A DNA stretch of 64,000 nt from Mycteria americana (lineage: Eukaryota > Chordata > Aves > Ciconiiformes > Ciconiidae): the NCBI RefSeq assembly GCF_035582795.1, contig NC_134366.1, positions 89,275,756 through 89,339,755 of the forward strand, read 5' to 3'. Shown piece after piece: positions 1-13,289 of the stretch (the stretch's first letter is position 1; each line of letters begins with the position of its first letter). The notes under the pieces were generated by a model, which searched no databases, was not told the DNA's origin, and saw nothing but the letters and a program-made list of their open reading frames with translations. A program made the translations under genes and the position numbers.

Positions 1-1497
1 GCTTCCTGAACTGCGCCAAGAACTGGGTAGATTCTCTAGAATCCCAAAGAAAAAAAGACTTAGCATTTACTTTCTATAAACTGAACAGAATATACATTTT
101 TTTAAATTATGCTTCTTATTAATATTACTGTACAGCTATAATGTTTCTGCTCTATTGTTCTCAGTCTCTCTAATGCCAAAGAATGAAAATTTAACTAGTG
201 GTGATTTTAAGAGAGTGGTTTTAAGAGAGATTTTATTGTGTGTATATGTTAGTAAATGCATCTGAGACAAAAAGTGACATTTCGGTGAGCATACGCATAC
301 ATGAACACCTTAATTTTGCATATTACTGGCAGATAAATCTTGAGCATTGTTTAAAACTAGTTTAATACCCAAAGCATGAGATGTTTACGTATTCATCCAG
401 TCCTTACATAGTTTTGATGTTGAAAGTGATACAATCCTCATGTTTTGAATGGACATTTTCTAATCACATTCAATTTTTAATTGTTTATTTCCTACTATTT
501 CTTCTCTTTAATATGTCCTCTCTAAAATCAGACTGTCTGCTATTCTTTTAAAGTACTACAGTTGCCATTTCCCCGGGACAGACTCACCACTTAAAAGAGA
601 CTCTTCATTTCCCCTCAGCTATATTCCTTTGCTTAACAGTTACTCCCTAGCACCCATCATTTTAAAACAGACACCAAGTCAAAAGAATAAAACAGGATCT
701 GTCAGATCAGCTCATCTTAAAGATCTTTTATATTACTTTGGATCCACGTATATTCGCATACTGTTTTTAAAAATCTTTGTTCATTCTTGTGTATGGTTTT
801 TCTTCCTGTGTGGGTGTTGTAAAGGGATCCACATAATGGGCAAATGGAATGAAAGCAAATATCAGTCCAATCATACATTGTAACTCTTTAAAATCAGAGT
901 GAAACCAGCCCTTTAAAATGCCATTAATATTATCTGTAAAATATGTTTTTATTCTACTGTTTAGAAGGCTGATGCATTTACAGGACCCAAAGAAATGAAA
1001 GCTATGCAGAATAGTCCAAAAGAGAATATAATGGTACAATGTAAGGATTAATTGTGAAAGTAATCATGTTAGTTTTCTAATTATTCAAATCTTAATTACA
1101 ACTGTGTTGGCCCAATTAGTTCAAAACACAAGGCTAATGTTAGGGTTGGGTGGATACTCAGCATCTGTGCATAAGCAAGAGGCATCTGTTGCCAAGTGGT
1201 GGAGTGATGGAAAGTGTCAACTCACCAGCTGTGAAGTCAACAAAGCTCTTAAAAAACAAATTTGAGCCAACACAATGATTTAGCACTCTTGGGGGAGAGT
1301 AAAGCTTATTGCACATGTATACTTTAGCTAGCTGTTGTCACCTAATGGGACTGAAATCAAGAGCAACTATGTACATTTAAGTCTTTGCCTGCTTTTTTAA
1401 CAATGCCCTGCCTGACAGGGATCTGTGGTGGGGAATCTGGCAGTGACATTTCTGGCCGGCAGTGCTGCAGAGGGTTGATTTTGTGGTTTTGTTTTGG

Positions 1498-1518
1498 TTT
1501 TTTTTTTTTTTTTTTTTT
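1498..1518. repeat. T homopolymer of about 20
   Basis: A long T run following GGTTTTGTTTTGG. No retrocopy is attached. Confidence 0.9.
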
Positions 1519-3202
1519 CCTTGGGCAAACTAGAGAACAAAATATTACTAAGGTGTTCAGAATATGCAATGTCTTGAGGCGGTTACAGCATTTTTTAAGT
1601 ATTACATACAGACAAAAGGATAGAAATATTAGTGAAATATTAAGAGGAATGTCTTATTTAAAAAGTGTTGGCTTTTCTTTCCTAACACCAGTTTCCCCAT
1701 TCTCTACAGTTCTGTAGCAAGAGATGGCTGTATTAAATATCAGTTGTACCTTGTCTTATTGTTTATTGCTATCAATGCCAGAAAGACAGGATTTTTATGA
1801 TTTTGACTATTGATACTGATCTTAGTAATTTCTAGTATCGCCTATAGAGATTGAGGATATTAATAGTGTTGCTAGCTTTCCAATGGTATGTTTAATATTT
1901 ATGCATTATTAACATTTAATGGTAACATGTAAACTTTACTGAAAGATAATCAATTGGCAGCAAGAACAAAAGAAGAAGGTGAACATTAAAGCCTAAGATG
2001 GAATTATATTGAACACTAATGCATTCACTTTTGACCTAGTTCTGAATTTTATGGATCTTTTGTCAGTGACTTCATTTGCATTACTTTCAAGTTTTTATTT
2101 ATTCACATTTCACGAAGTACAGATGGAAGAGTGTTTAGATTCATTGTAGCCTGATAATGTTGTTAATTTACATGAAATGCATAGAGTTTGGTACTGTACT
2201 GCAGTGTAATAGAAAATGAGATCAACTTTCAAAATTGCCTTCACAAGATTTTTCAATTACATTAAAATAAAATTAAACAGAGTTACAGGGCACTTCTAGC
2301 ATTCTGGATCCAGGTTTCCTTATTTGTAAATTACAAGAAGAAAGCCTTTGATTTCCTTGCTGTTTGAGCAAATAGCCCTTTTTAGGTATGTTTTACACTT
2401 TAATACAGAGCCTTTTGCTTTAAAAAGTATGTCTATGCTTGTATGGCAATACTTGATCTATCCTATTAAAGCAGCACCCTGACCAGACTGAAGAAGCTAA
2501 GCAACTCAACCCACCTCTATAAAAATATCTATAAATAAACACAACTACTTCTGAGCAGGTGTAATGAAGTGTAAACTTTAATGGTTGTAAACTGAGGACT
2601 TGGAAAGCACCTTTTTTTATAGTCACAATTTATTTAGGTGTTTCAACATCTGTACATTTCATACTCACAAGGCAAATTCAGCATTTCTCCACATTATATT
2701 GCCGTTTGTGTATCAGTGTGTGTGCAGTGATGCAATGATACAGACAATAGTAATACATTAGGTTTAGCTAAGATTACCTGACCATTTTTACTTATGATTG
2801 TGAGACAGAAGCTCCTGGAAGATCTACAGCTGCCACCTCCACCAGTGTCACGAGTCTGACTATAGTATTTCTGTAAATGGGGAAGAGAAGGAGCATAGTG
2901 AGACACACAGCAATCGGTTATATGTGCTTTAGTGTTTGGATTTCAGCTTCCTGTCACAGTTGTGGCTGTATTTCACCTGCAAAATGTTCTTTCCTTTTAA
3001 ATCATACTGACAATGTGAATAGCACGTGTATACTTTAACTAAACAACTTACCAATTCAGGTGGGCTGCCTCAGCTGTAAGACATGAACTCAGAAGTGATA
3101 ACGCATGGCACTGCTTCAGTAAAATGGAATAAGAAATCATTTTGACAGAGCTTAGATCTTGGTCTGGGCTGTTGAATGGCTTTGGTTGTGGGATTTATTA
3201 TT

Positions 3203-3213
3203 CCCCCCCCCCC
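3203..3213. repeat. C11 homopolymer
   Basis: An uninterrupted run of 11 C in a TTATT...TTTCC context, prone to length error in sequencing. Confidence 0.9.
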
Positions 3214-4753
3214 TTTCCTTTCAAGGTCGATGTTCCTTATTTTGTGTAGAGTACGTCTTACATGACAGTACAGGAAGAAATGTAAGCTGGCTGGGTTAAT
3301 GCTTTTGGGGTCAAAATGGACTCCTGAATGCAGGGAAACAGCACCTGAGAAATGGTGTTCACTGTCACCCCATAAAGGCAAACAGTGACTGAATGTCAGA
3401 TGATCAGACTGCAAATCTTTACTAGGGGCTCATTATGAATGATATTGAAAGTAAATATTTCAGTCTATCAGTAAGTAAAGGAAATACTTCCCCCCTTTTT
3501 TTTTTAACTGCCTTGACTGCATGGAATTAAAGGACAGTGGAAGCTCTTGCTGTGATGTTAGAAAAATGATTATAAGTTACTTCTGAGAGCTGATTCTCAT
3601 TTATTTGGTCTGCAGACACCTTTAAAATAGCAGAAGTATTCAGGCAATTAGCACTAGAAATAATACAATTTTTTTGTTTATTTCCCATCCTATCCTTTGG
3701 TAATGCAGGAAACACGATTAAGGTGAGTAGCAACGGTTTTTTTGAAGATGACTTCATATTTGCATATGATAACATCAAACTTTTACTATGTCTAATCCAT
3801 AATCATGCAGATGACTGGCTACAGAGTGTCTGTAAGACCAGTTCATCTTTTCTGAAGCTTTCTTGGGGCCTGAAAAAGCAAACCTGTGCTCCTCTGATCA
3901 CAAAGGGAGATAATGTTTCCTTTGTTGCTGTTCCATTCTACATGCTAGAACAATGGTAAAGCCTCAGTGGCGTGTAATCCAGGCTAGAATAACTCTAACC
4001 CCCCGCCCTGTACAACTTCCCCTGACATATACGTGTACATAAATAACACTAACACATTTGTGGGTAAAAATTGTGCCAAGTTAGAGCTTGCCTCAAAATC
4101 AAACACCTTATGGTCAATGTGTATCAACTACATTTTTCTTTGCACTAAAAGGCTGATGTACACGTAAAACTAATGAGGTAAAACAGAGTAGACGGAGCAT
4201 TTAATCTGACTACCTCATGTAAGCAAGATGGTATTTCTTTAAATTGTTTGTTCCAAACCCAAAGGATTGCTCTCTCATCATTTTACTCTGTTATGTTTGA
4301 GTTGTCATTTCTTCCAAGACTTTCTCTATGAAGACCACCTAGGTCACATTAGCAGTTGCGGTTTGAAAGTGCACCTTGAAACTGCGTGCAGCATGTAAAC
4401 TCTTCTGTCAAGTAAATAGAGTATACCATGTCTAAAACATACCAACTAAATCAAGTGACTTCAGTGAGGTTATTCCAGAATGTTATTAGTTTCCATAAGA
4501 ACAGATACCGGCAGTATCTGTCTGATAGAATCACATTGGCATTTCCTGCTACTTCAGGTTAAATTACTATTGTCATGTAAATGAAAGGAATTATAAAAGG
4601 TTATATGCCTAGGTGTCTAGACATGTTGTTGTTTATATCTCATCACTAAAAGCTATTCACACTGAGGTCAATGACACTTTCTGGGACAATTCCTTAAATA
4701 AGTTTTAACAACTGTACTGACTTTAAAGCAACTATTCAATTTTACATTATACC

Positions 4754-4769
4754 AAAAAAAAAAAAAAAA
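4754..4769. repeat. A16 homopolymer
   Basis: An uninterrupted run of 16 A, with no gene body, AATAAA signal or target duplication around it. Confidence 0.9.
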
Positions 4770-6920
4770 GAATATCAGATCTTGATCCAGTGAAACATCT
4801 GTCATATTTATTTCAGTCATAATGGAACAAGATCTGGTACTCTGTTTTTTTAAAAGGGAAAGAAAACAGAACCACGTATTAGGAACACAGGAGGAACTGT
4901 CATTGTAGTATATCTTGACAGCATCTCACTCAATATTATGTTCATCAATGTCACAGTCACTCCTTTGAAGCAAACGCAATCGTAAGAAAGCAGCTATGGA
5001 TTCTTGGAAATGTAAAGATATCAGAAGGCTGTGTGTGCTCTCTGTTTATGACAATTGTCTTCTTGTATTGTTCTGTAGTTGAATTTTTCCACTAATAACC
5101 TTGCGTCGTCAGCACACTGATGCAGAAAGCATAGAGTGTTAAAGACAGCATGAAGTTTTTAATGTAAAATATAATTTTCCAGGGAAAAACAAAATGATGC
5201 TAACCATGGCAGAGCAATATGCTGCTATGTTAAACAGTGTAGACTCTTTTATGTCAATTAACTTCAACCTCTACAATGTGTGATCACTAAGAAGGAACTG
5301 ATTTTATAGTGTCCTGCACTAAAGTTCAGTAGCCCTGTAATTCTTAACATAGAAGGTGAATAGAAAACTTTAGTGTAGAGGTCAGGTAGCGATTTACCCA
5401 GTAGGCCAGGATGAAGACAATACAGACTAGTCACTTTGTATGCCATACCCCAGCAAAGATTCGCTTTGGGGTTTTGCTTTGGTGAGTTGAATTTTTTTGT
5501 CCAGTCTCCTTCAGGACAGGAACAAGTCAGACATGAGATAGCATCAATTCAGTTTCAGAGAGGAAGAAAATTACAGTGCTTGTTCTCTCTGAGACATTAT
5601 ATTCAAGAAGACATGAGGAAGCAGGCAGTATTCTTGACAGTACAAAAATCAAGGAGAACAGTTGTTCTGAACATAGTATGAAGAACACTGTTGGTTCTCT
5701 TTATACCCCTATATCTTTCTTTACATGAAGTCAGGACTCTTCCTCCTACCTGCACTACTATATCTGCACTAACTTTAATAACTTGATTTGATTTCATTAT
5801 GTGAAGATGTTATTGGAAGAGACCTTTTTTTACCTTCTTCCAAGGAGTTTTATAAAAATAAAATCTGTTTATGCCACAGTTCCTATAAACATTCATTTTT
5901 GTAACTTAATTTAAAGAAATAATTTACTGATATTGCAAATCAAATGGTATATGCTGCTTGTGGTAATAGCTGACCATAACTTTCTCTGTGTTGTAATTAA
6001 TAAAAGTACTCATTATTCATCATATCTCTTCAGTTTTTAGCTTCTCCTCCTACTTGCTTAGAGTAACTTTAACTTCACAATAAATTACAGAGAATTCCTA
6101 TTGCTAGTTCTAACTTGCCCATGCTCATAAGGATTCTGTTTGAATTGTAAACCGAACATAAGAACCATACTACCAGCTGGATTTTCTTCTGTGTATTTAG
6201 GACTAATTCAAGTCCCAGTGATGTGAATCAGAGTTTTCTTATTGACTTTCCTGTGAGGTGGATTGAGCCCTTAGGCAGTCCTTCTAACTTTGGTTCTCTA
6301 ACTGCTAATGCAGCAACTAGGAAGAAGTAAAGCATATATCAGTTATTAACCACTTTAACAACATGGAGTGGGAGTAACTGTAAATGTATCATTGAAGAGG
6401 GAGGAGATAATAACTACAGCTCATGGTTACCCCTTTCATAGTGAAAGAGAAACAGATTCTGAATGAATAAAACTGACAAATAATCTAGCATTATTCCTCC
6501 ACTAATTTTATATGAAATTCTATAAATGAAATTAGCAGTCATAATAGAAAAATTGAAGTAATCAAGGTACAAATCCATACTCCTTTATACTACCCAGCTT
6601 TAAGTCTTTTTCTGAATTTTAGACCTGCTAAACCTGAAATCCCACAATGTTCCCTTATTTTGATGTAACAGAAACTTTCTGTCATCCTAATAATTCCTGG
6701 CAATACTGATGTTCTTTCTTCTTGATGAGACTGAGAAAGAGATGAGTAAGGTTCTTAATGAAATGACTGTATATGTCACTTCCACGCATACTGCTCAAAC
6801 TCTGTCTTGCAGATAGCCAGAAAATTATTCCCACTTAACCACAAGAGCAGAATGCTGTGAGAAATACATATCTGAAAAGGAAAACATGTAGGATAATATT
6901 CTGGTTGTTGTTTTTAGCAG

Positions 6921-8117
6921 TAGAATCATAAAATAGTTTGGCTTGGAAGGGACCTTTAAAGGTCATCTAGTCCAACCCCCCCTTGCAATGAGCAGGGACA
7001 TCTTCAACTAGATCAGGTTGCTCAGAGACTCGTCCAACTGGACCTTGAATGTTTCCAGGGATGGGGCATCTACCACCTCTCTGGGCAACCTCTTCCAGTG
7101 TCTCACCACCCTCACAGTAAAAAATTTTTTCCTTATATCTAGTCTAAATCTACCCTCTTTCAGTTTAAAATCATTCCCCGTTGTCCTATCGCAACAGGCC
7201 CTACTCAAAAGTCTTTCCCCATCTTTCTTATAAGCCCCCTTTCAGTACTGAGAGGCTGCAATAAGGTCTTCCCGGAGCCTTCTCTTCTCCAGGCTGAACA
7301 ACCCCAACTCTCTCAGCCTTTCCTCATAGGAGAAGTGTTCCATCCCTCTGATCATTTTCATGGCCCTCCTCTGGACTTGCTCCAACAGCTCCATGTCTTT
7401 CCTGTACTGAGGACTCCAGAGCTGGATGCAGTACTCCAGGTGGAGTCTCACCAAGGCAGAGTAGAGGGGCAGAATCGCCTCCCTCGACCTGCTGGTCACG
7501 CTTCTTTTGATGCAGCCCAGGATACAGTTGGCTTTCTGGGTTGCAGGTGCACATTTCCAAGTCATGTCCAGCTTTTGATCCAACAATATCCCCAAGTCCT
7601 TCTCCACAGGGCTGCTCTCAATCCCTTCATCCCCCAGCCTGTATTTGTGCTTGGGATTGCCCCGACCCATGTGCAGGACTTTGCACTTGGCCTTGTTGAA
7701 CCTCGTGAGGTTCATATGGGCCCACTTCTCGAGCTTGTCCCAGTCCTTCTAGATGGTATCCCATCCCTCAGGCATGTCAACCGCACCACTCAGCTTGGTG
7801 TTGTCTGCAGACTTGCTGAGGGTGCATTCGATCCCACTATGTCCTTGATGAAGATATTAAACAGACTGGTCCCAGTACAGACCCCTGAGGGACACCACTT
7901 GTCATTGATCTCCATCCGGACATTGAGCTGTTGACCACTACCCTCTGGATGCAACATCCAACCAATTCCTCATCCACCGAACAGTTCACCCATCAAATCC
8001 ATATCTCTCCAATTTAGAGAGAAGGATGTTGTGGCGGACAGTGTAAAAGGCCTTACAGAAGACCAGATAGATGACATCCATAGCTCTTCTCTCATCCACT
8101 GATGTAGTCACTTCATA
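6921..8117 (-). mobile_element. CR1 LINE, 5'-truncated, minus strand
   Basis: Read on the minus strand this runs from part of the reverse transcriptase region into the CR1 3' end. The element ends at about 6921 with the tail CCAAACTATTTTATGATTCTA, preceded by the usual AAGGTCCCTTCCAAGCC block. The left limit near 8117 is where similarity fades, within a motif equivalent to the VDVVYLDF region. The reading frame is broken in several places. The polymerase centre, normally FADD, reads S-A-D-N near 7800-7811. This is an old inactive copy; no target duplication was identified. Confidence 0.92.
7242..7715 (-). pseudogene. CR1 reverse transcriptase C-terminal remnant
   Basis: A 157-codon open stretch carries the conserved CR1 ORF2 C-terminal words in order: [16 protein letters not shown], then [15 protein letters not shown], then [20 protein letters not shown], then [15 protein letters not shown], then [15 protein letters not shown]. 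It lacks the catalytic fingers and palm, and the upstream frame is interrupted. A further C-terminal piece in another frame lies at 7008-7208 ([20 protein letters not shown]), so at least one frameshift separates them. Confidence 0.88.
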
Positions 8118-9782
8118 TACTCACATCCAGTAAACAAATGTGAATTTCCTTAGTGCATTTTAACTTTAAAAATTCACGTCTAAGTCGCCACCATGGATCA
8201 CCCATCCTTAAGGAATATAAATAAAAGTCTGTATGAAGCAACTAGTTCAGTAGCTGCCTGTTTCAGACAATAGCACACCCATGGAGTTTAACTGATCCTT
8301 GTATACATTGTAGAGGTGTATCTGAAGTGTAGTATGACAGTATTTTGGGGGGAAGGTGAATCTCTTAGTCTGATAACAGAATTCACTACTTATGTAGCAC
8401 TTACATTTGCAAAGCCTTCACCAAAATTGAGAATACTGAAAATTGAAGCTTATCCTATGAAAGGCAAACAAAAAAGTTTTATGAACTGCCTCCCCAATAC
8501 CTCTGTGACTTTACTCTAGGCATCTACTGTATTCCCATATCTTCCTTCTTCAAGGAATATACAAAGGAAACCAAAAATCATTCTTTTTATTTTATTCACC
8601 AGTTAAGTGTTACGCTAAGCTGGATGCCTTAATCACCTTCCCACATGATCTCAATGGAGCAGAAGGAGGATCAGACCCACATCCCAAAGTTTGTTTGGAG
8701 AATTATAGGTTTTCACAAGCAAAAAGTTCAGAGACAAAATTAGGACTCTCTTTCTGAAACCTGTCGTACCAATTGCCTGTATAGTTTTGGAACACTTCAT
8801 CTGAAAAAGAGACTAGAAAGGAAAGAAAAAGGTTGTCCTGCATGAGAAATGCCATATCATTTCTTCCAACTGCCTTTTGGATTTAGAATTCAGGAACTTA
8901 GAGCTTTCCAGAGCTTAATAGGGAGTTTCTGCTAGAGATATCTCAAAATGGGAAAGGCAGGACAGCTGAGATGTCAAGAGAGGATGCGCTACTGTGAAAA
9001 GTATGGACTGCACTGCTGCCTCTCCCTGAAGATAACATTGAACATTTGGAGTCCAAGCAGGGTCTCTGAGACCAACTCTGAATAGAAGCCAAATTTTTAA
9101 GCTAGCCAAATGTTTCAGAATTTTCTGTTTGACTTTTCAGATTCTTGAATTTGGAAATTTTTTCTTTTTACAGAAGTGAAGCGGCGTAAAAGAGCTAGCC
9201 AAGAACATATCCTTGCCTTTCCAAAACAAGACAAAATGCATGAGCTTGTAAAAAAAAGAAAAACAGTTACATATGTACCCTAAATGAGAGTTCATTTTTC
9301 TTCTTGGAAGCATGCAAGGAAATTCACAAAATGCAGGGCTTTCTGAAGTAAGTTGACACAACTAAGCAACAAAAAGGTTGCTGCTATTACAATTAGTTTT
9401 GTGAGCTTTTGAATATCTATGGATTGTATTCAGATCATCAACTCTGTAACATAATTTTAAAATTATGATTGTCCAAGGTATTGTGTCCAAAGATTTATGT
9501 CAAGGAACAAAATATAATCAAGTAGACAAGATGTTGAATGAAAGCATTCATAAAAAAACCCAACAATTATTTAACTTCAGTTTGCCTGGACTATTTCCTC
9601 TGAGTTCCATTTTGCACTTAATTTGCATTTCAGGCTTTAAAAAAAATTAAACTGTCAAGGTGAAAGCTATAGTATTCAGACTCCTAAAGAGGTTTTTTTC
9701 CAAAACTCTGGTGAAAATAAGTAGCAGAACTGTGATGCTATCCATCATATGGTAGGCAACAAGAACAGAAGCCACTGGAAAT
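8118..9782. other. Non-coding DNA between two CR1 copies
   Basis: No repeat family or exon was recognised; it contains the 18-bp palindrome at 9450-9467. Confidence 0.65.
9450..9467. repeat. 18-bp perfect palindrome
   Basis: CATAATTTTAAAATTATG equals its own reverse complement; likely a chance product of AT-rich DNA. Confidence 0.85.
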
Positions 9783-11738
9783 CACAGAATCAGAGAATCA
9801 TTGAATCATTTAGGTTGGAAAAGACCCTTAAGGTCATTAGTCCAACCGTAAACCTAACACTCCCAAGTCCATCACTAAGCCATGTCCCATGTCCCTAAGC
9901 ACCACGTCTACATGTCTTCTAAATACCTCCAGGGATGGAGACTCAACCACTTCCCTGAGCAGCCTCTTCCAATGCTTGATAACCCTTTCAGTGAAGAAAA
10001 ATTTCCTAATATCCAACCTAAACCTCCATTGGTGCAACTTCAGGTCATTTCCTCTCATCCTATCACTTGTTACCTGGGAGAAGAGACCAACCCCCACCTC
10101 TCTACAACCTCCTTTCAGGTAGTTGTAGAGAGTGATAAGGTCTCCCCTCAGCCTCCTTTTCTCCAGGCTAAACAACCCCAGTTCCTTCAGCCGCTCCTCA
10201 TAAGACTTGTGTGCTAGACCCTTCACCAGCTTTGTTGCCCTTCTGGACTAGCTCCAGCACCTCAATGTCTCTCTTGTAGTGAGGGGCCCAAAACTGAACA
10301 CAGTATTCGAGGTGCGGCCTCACCAGTGCCGAGTACAGGGGGACAATCACTTCCCTAGTCCTCCTGGCCAGACTATTTTTGATATAAGCCAGGATGCCAT
10401 TGGCCTTCTTGGCCACCTGGGCACACTGCTGGCTCATATTCAGCCAGCTGTTGACCAACACCCCCAGGTCCTTCTCTGCCAGGCAGCTTTCCAGCCACTC
10501 TTCCCCAAGCCTGTAGCGTTGCATGGGGTTGTTATGACCCAAGTGCAGGACCTTGCACTTAGCCTTGTTGAACCCCATACAATTGGCCTCAGCCCATCGA
10601 TCCAGCCTGTCTGGGTCCCTCTGCAGAGCCTTCCTACCCTCCAGCAGCTCAACACTCCCACACAACTTGGTGTCATCTGCAAACTTACTGAGGGTGCACT
10701 CGATGCCCTCATCCAGATCATTGATAAAGATATTAAAACAGGACTGGCCCCAACACTGAGCCCTGGGAAAGACCACTTGTGACCGCCCACCAACTGGATT
10801 TAACTCTATTCACCATGACTCTTTGGGCCCAGTCATCCAGACGGTTTTTTACCCAGCGAAGAATACACTTGTCCAAGCCATGAGCAGCCAGTTTCTCCAG
10901 GAGAATGCTGTAGGAAATGGCGTCAAAGGCTTTACTGAAGTCTGGGTAGACAACATCCACAGACTTTCCCTCATCCACTGGGTGGGTCACCTTGTCACAG
11001 AAGGACATCAGGTTGGTCAAGCAGGACCTGCTTTTCATAAACCCATGCTGACTGGGCCTGATCACCAGGTTGTCCCGTATGTGCCATGTGATGGCCCTCA
11101 AGATGATCTGCTCCATAACCTTCCCCAGCACTGAGGTCAGGCTGACAGGCCTGTAGTTCCCTGGATCCTCCTTCCAGCCCTTCTTGTAGTTGGGTGTCAC
11201 ATTTGCTAATCTCCAGTCAACTGGGACCTCCCCAGTTAGCCAGGACTGCTGAGAAAGGATTGAAAGTGGCTTGGTGAGCACTTCTGCCAGCTCCCTGAGT
11301 ACCCTTGGATGGATCCCATCCGGCCCCATAGACTTGTGTATGTCTGAGTGGTGTAGCAGGTAGCTAACCATTTCCCCTTGGATTATGAGAGCTTTATTCT
11401 GCTCCCCATCCCTGTCTTCCAGCTCAGGGTGCTGGGTATCCTGAAAACAATTGGCCCCACTATTAAAGATTGAGTCAAAGAAGGCATTAAGTATCTCAGC
11501 CTTTTCCTCATCCTTTGTCACTATGTTTCCCCCTGCATCCAATAAAGGATGGAGATTCTCTTTAGTCCTCCATTTGTTGCTAATGTATTTATAGAAACAT
11601 TTATTTTTGGTTTTTTATGGCAGTAGCCAGATTAAGTCCTAGTTGGGCTTTGGTCCTTCTAATTTTCTCCCTGCGTATACTCATGACATCTTAACAGTCC
11701 TCCTTAGTTTCCAGCCCCTTCTTCCAAAGGTCATAACC
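9783..11738 (-). mobile_element. CR1 LINE, about 1.95 kb, minus strand, most complete copy here
   Basis: On the minus strand the element runs from about 11738 (a block before the RT domain, TTATGACCTTTGGAAGAAGG-like) through most of the reverse transcriptase to the 3' tail at about 9783 (AATGATTCAATGATTCTCTG, a degenerate form of the CR1 octamer tail). The GGTCTTTTCCAACC block precedes the tail. The endonuclease half is missing, so this is a 5'-truncated insertion. Its 3' end differs from the copies at 6.9 kb and 32 kb, so it is another CR1 subfamily; the name was not determined. Confidence 0.93.
10198..11542 (-). pseudogene. CR1 ORF2 reverse transcriptase, frameshifted
   Basis: The N-terminal open part (11542-10733) carries RT motifs in order: GPDGIHPRVLREL, then LANVTPNYKKG, then [20 protein letters not shown], then QHGFMKSRSCLTNL, then VDVVYPDFSKAFD (Leu to Pro just before the first catalytic Asp) and [14 protein letters not shown]. 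The next part (10776-10198) is in a shifted frame and starts with [13 protein letters not shown], followed by the catalytic FADD at 10672-10683 and the [18 protein letters not shown] block. The shift maps to an A run at 10735-10738, looking like one extra base. A last C-terminal fragment ([15 protein letters not shown]) continues in a third segment at 9837-10226. The copy is not functional. Confidence 0.9.
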
Positions 11739-13220
11739 CTAGAAATTCTATGCATTCATGCACAATTAATCAAGAGCTATGGTAAGCAGTTACCTGGCAA
11801 TCAGCAGTTCCTGTTAGAGGTATGATAGGTATTGGTAGCAATTAAGTTACAGTTCACTACCAAACTTTACTATGTTGTGATGGAAGATTCTGAATTTTTT
11901 TCGATTAATATCAACAGATCTTTGTATGGGTATGCTTGTGTGTGTGTAACTGTGCTTAAATAGCAAATGCAATTCAGAAGATCTAGTGGTATATAGATTA
12001 GAAGGTAGTAAGAATTCAGAAATAATAGATTACTTAAACATGAAGCTGTGTTCAAATGTAAATTTAGAAAGTTATTTGCATCAGGAATTATTTTATTAAA
12101 TTATTTTATCCATAATTGCTTTAACTGAAATTGGCGCAGAATTTTTCATATCTGAAATTCATGGGTTTAGTTTTCATGATTAATAGGTATATAATTGTTC
12201 ATAAACTACTACTTCTGCTGGTGGTATGAGATAGTTAAGATCTTTAACCAAAAAAATTTCCAAACATATTTAAGGACGTGATTAGTGGTGATGAGTACGG
12301 TAAGACTACTGACATGCTTACTGTAAAGCCACACATAAGTCATTTGCTGGTAAGAAGTCACAGAAGAGCATGGAACTGGATAGTTTTCCAGTTCACTCTT
12401 TTGAGTTGAAGCAGCTCTCAAAAAAGCATGTTCTCTGTTGAAAAGGAAAAGGTCTAAACAGATTTTCTTTTCCATCTTGTGCCATCACCGCATGACTCCA
12501 ATAGGTGGTGAGCAGCTGCACCTTTCTCTAAAGTCTGTTTCATAACTTTGAGCATGAAATACCTCTTTGCATCACCGCTTTATTTGCTGTTTTTGTCTTT
12601 GTCTTCACAAAAGTTATAATGAAATTAGCCTGTGTAAAATAGCTGTAAAATTCAAGATAAAAAAGACCAAAGTTGCAAAATTAAAGGGCTCTCTGATTTC
12701 TGATATTTTACATTATCTGCTATAGAAAGGAGCAGCTGAAAAAGATAATTAATATGCAGAATATCAAGGCAAAATTTTGGCTAAGAATTCAGACAGTTAT
12801 TTTTTGCCAGTCTGACTCACTTTAACTCAATTTATTTAACACCATTGTAAATCTATGTACCCAATTGCATTTCTGGGCTGTGTGAGCAATTGTGATTTTC
12901 ACTGTACACTGGGGGCATGAATTCATATGTCTATAACTTTTGAGGGGCATATTAATTACTCAGTAATAGGTTTCTGGAGAGGGTGGAAAAGGATCTAGAA
13001 CTCAGAAATTTTTAACCTCTTTTTTTCCATTAGAATTGGCAGGTGTTATTGTGGCTGTATGCCATGTGATAGTGGCTCTGTGACCCCGAAGTCTTTCCCA
13101 GGACCTCATGCCCTCCTTTAAACTTTATTAGACATTGATTTTGTAGAGGTGATTCCAGCTTCCTGAAGGTAAAGTCCTCCATTTTAACTTAGTTTACAAG
13201 TACATATAAAATTTTTCAAA

Positions 13221-13289
13221 TGATGATAGATAAATAGATAAATAGATAGATAGATAGAAAGAAAGAAACAAAGAAAGAAAGAAAGAAAG
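13221..13289. repeat. Compound (GATA)n/(GAAA)n microsatellite
   Basis: GATA and AAATAGATA units pass into GATAGATAGATA and then GAAA units, nearly 70 bp in total. Confidence 0.95.

Larger units (their letters stand above)
1..6920. other. Non-coding DNA, no gene recognised
   Basis: AT-rich sequence with short chance open frames only. Apart from the T, C and A homopolymers listed and a small CAGATAC...GTATCTG hairpin at about 4502-4520, nothing stands out. Confidence 0.7.

Noticed and set aside
1385..1717. 110-codon plus-strand open frame
   Set aside because: It spans the T20 homopolymer, which gives a run of Phe; no family features, no splice context. A low-complexity chance frame.
4754..4769. 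A16 run as the tail of a processed pseudogene
   Set aside because: No upstream AATAAA signal, no recognisable gene body and no flanking duplication.
7335..7934. 199-codon plus-strand open frame
   Set aside because: It is antisense to the CR1 reverse transcriptase and is open only because of the complementary coding bias.
10279..10782. 167-codon plus-strand open frame, and others at 10823-11134
   Set aside because: Antisense shadows of the CR1 RT at 9783-11738.
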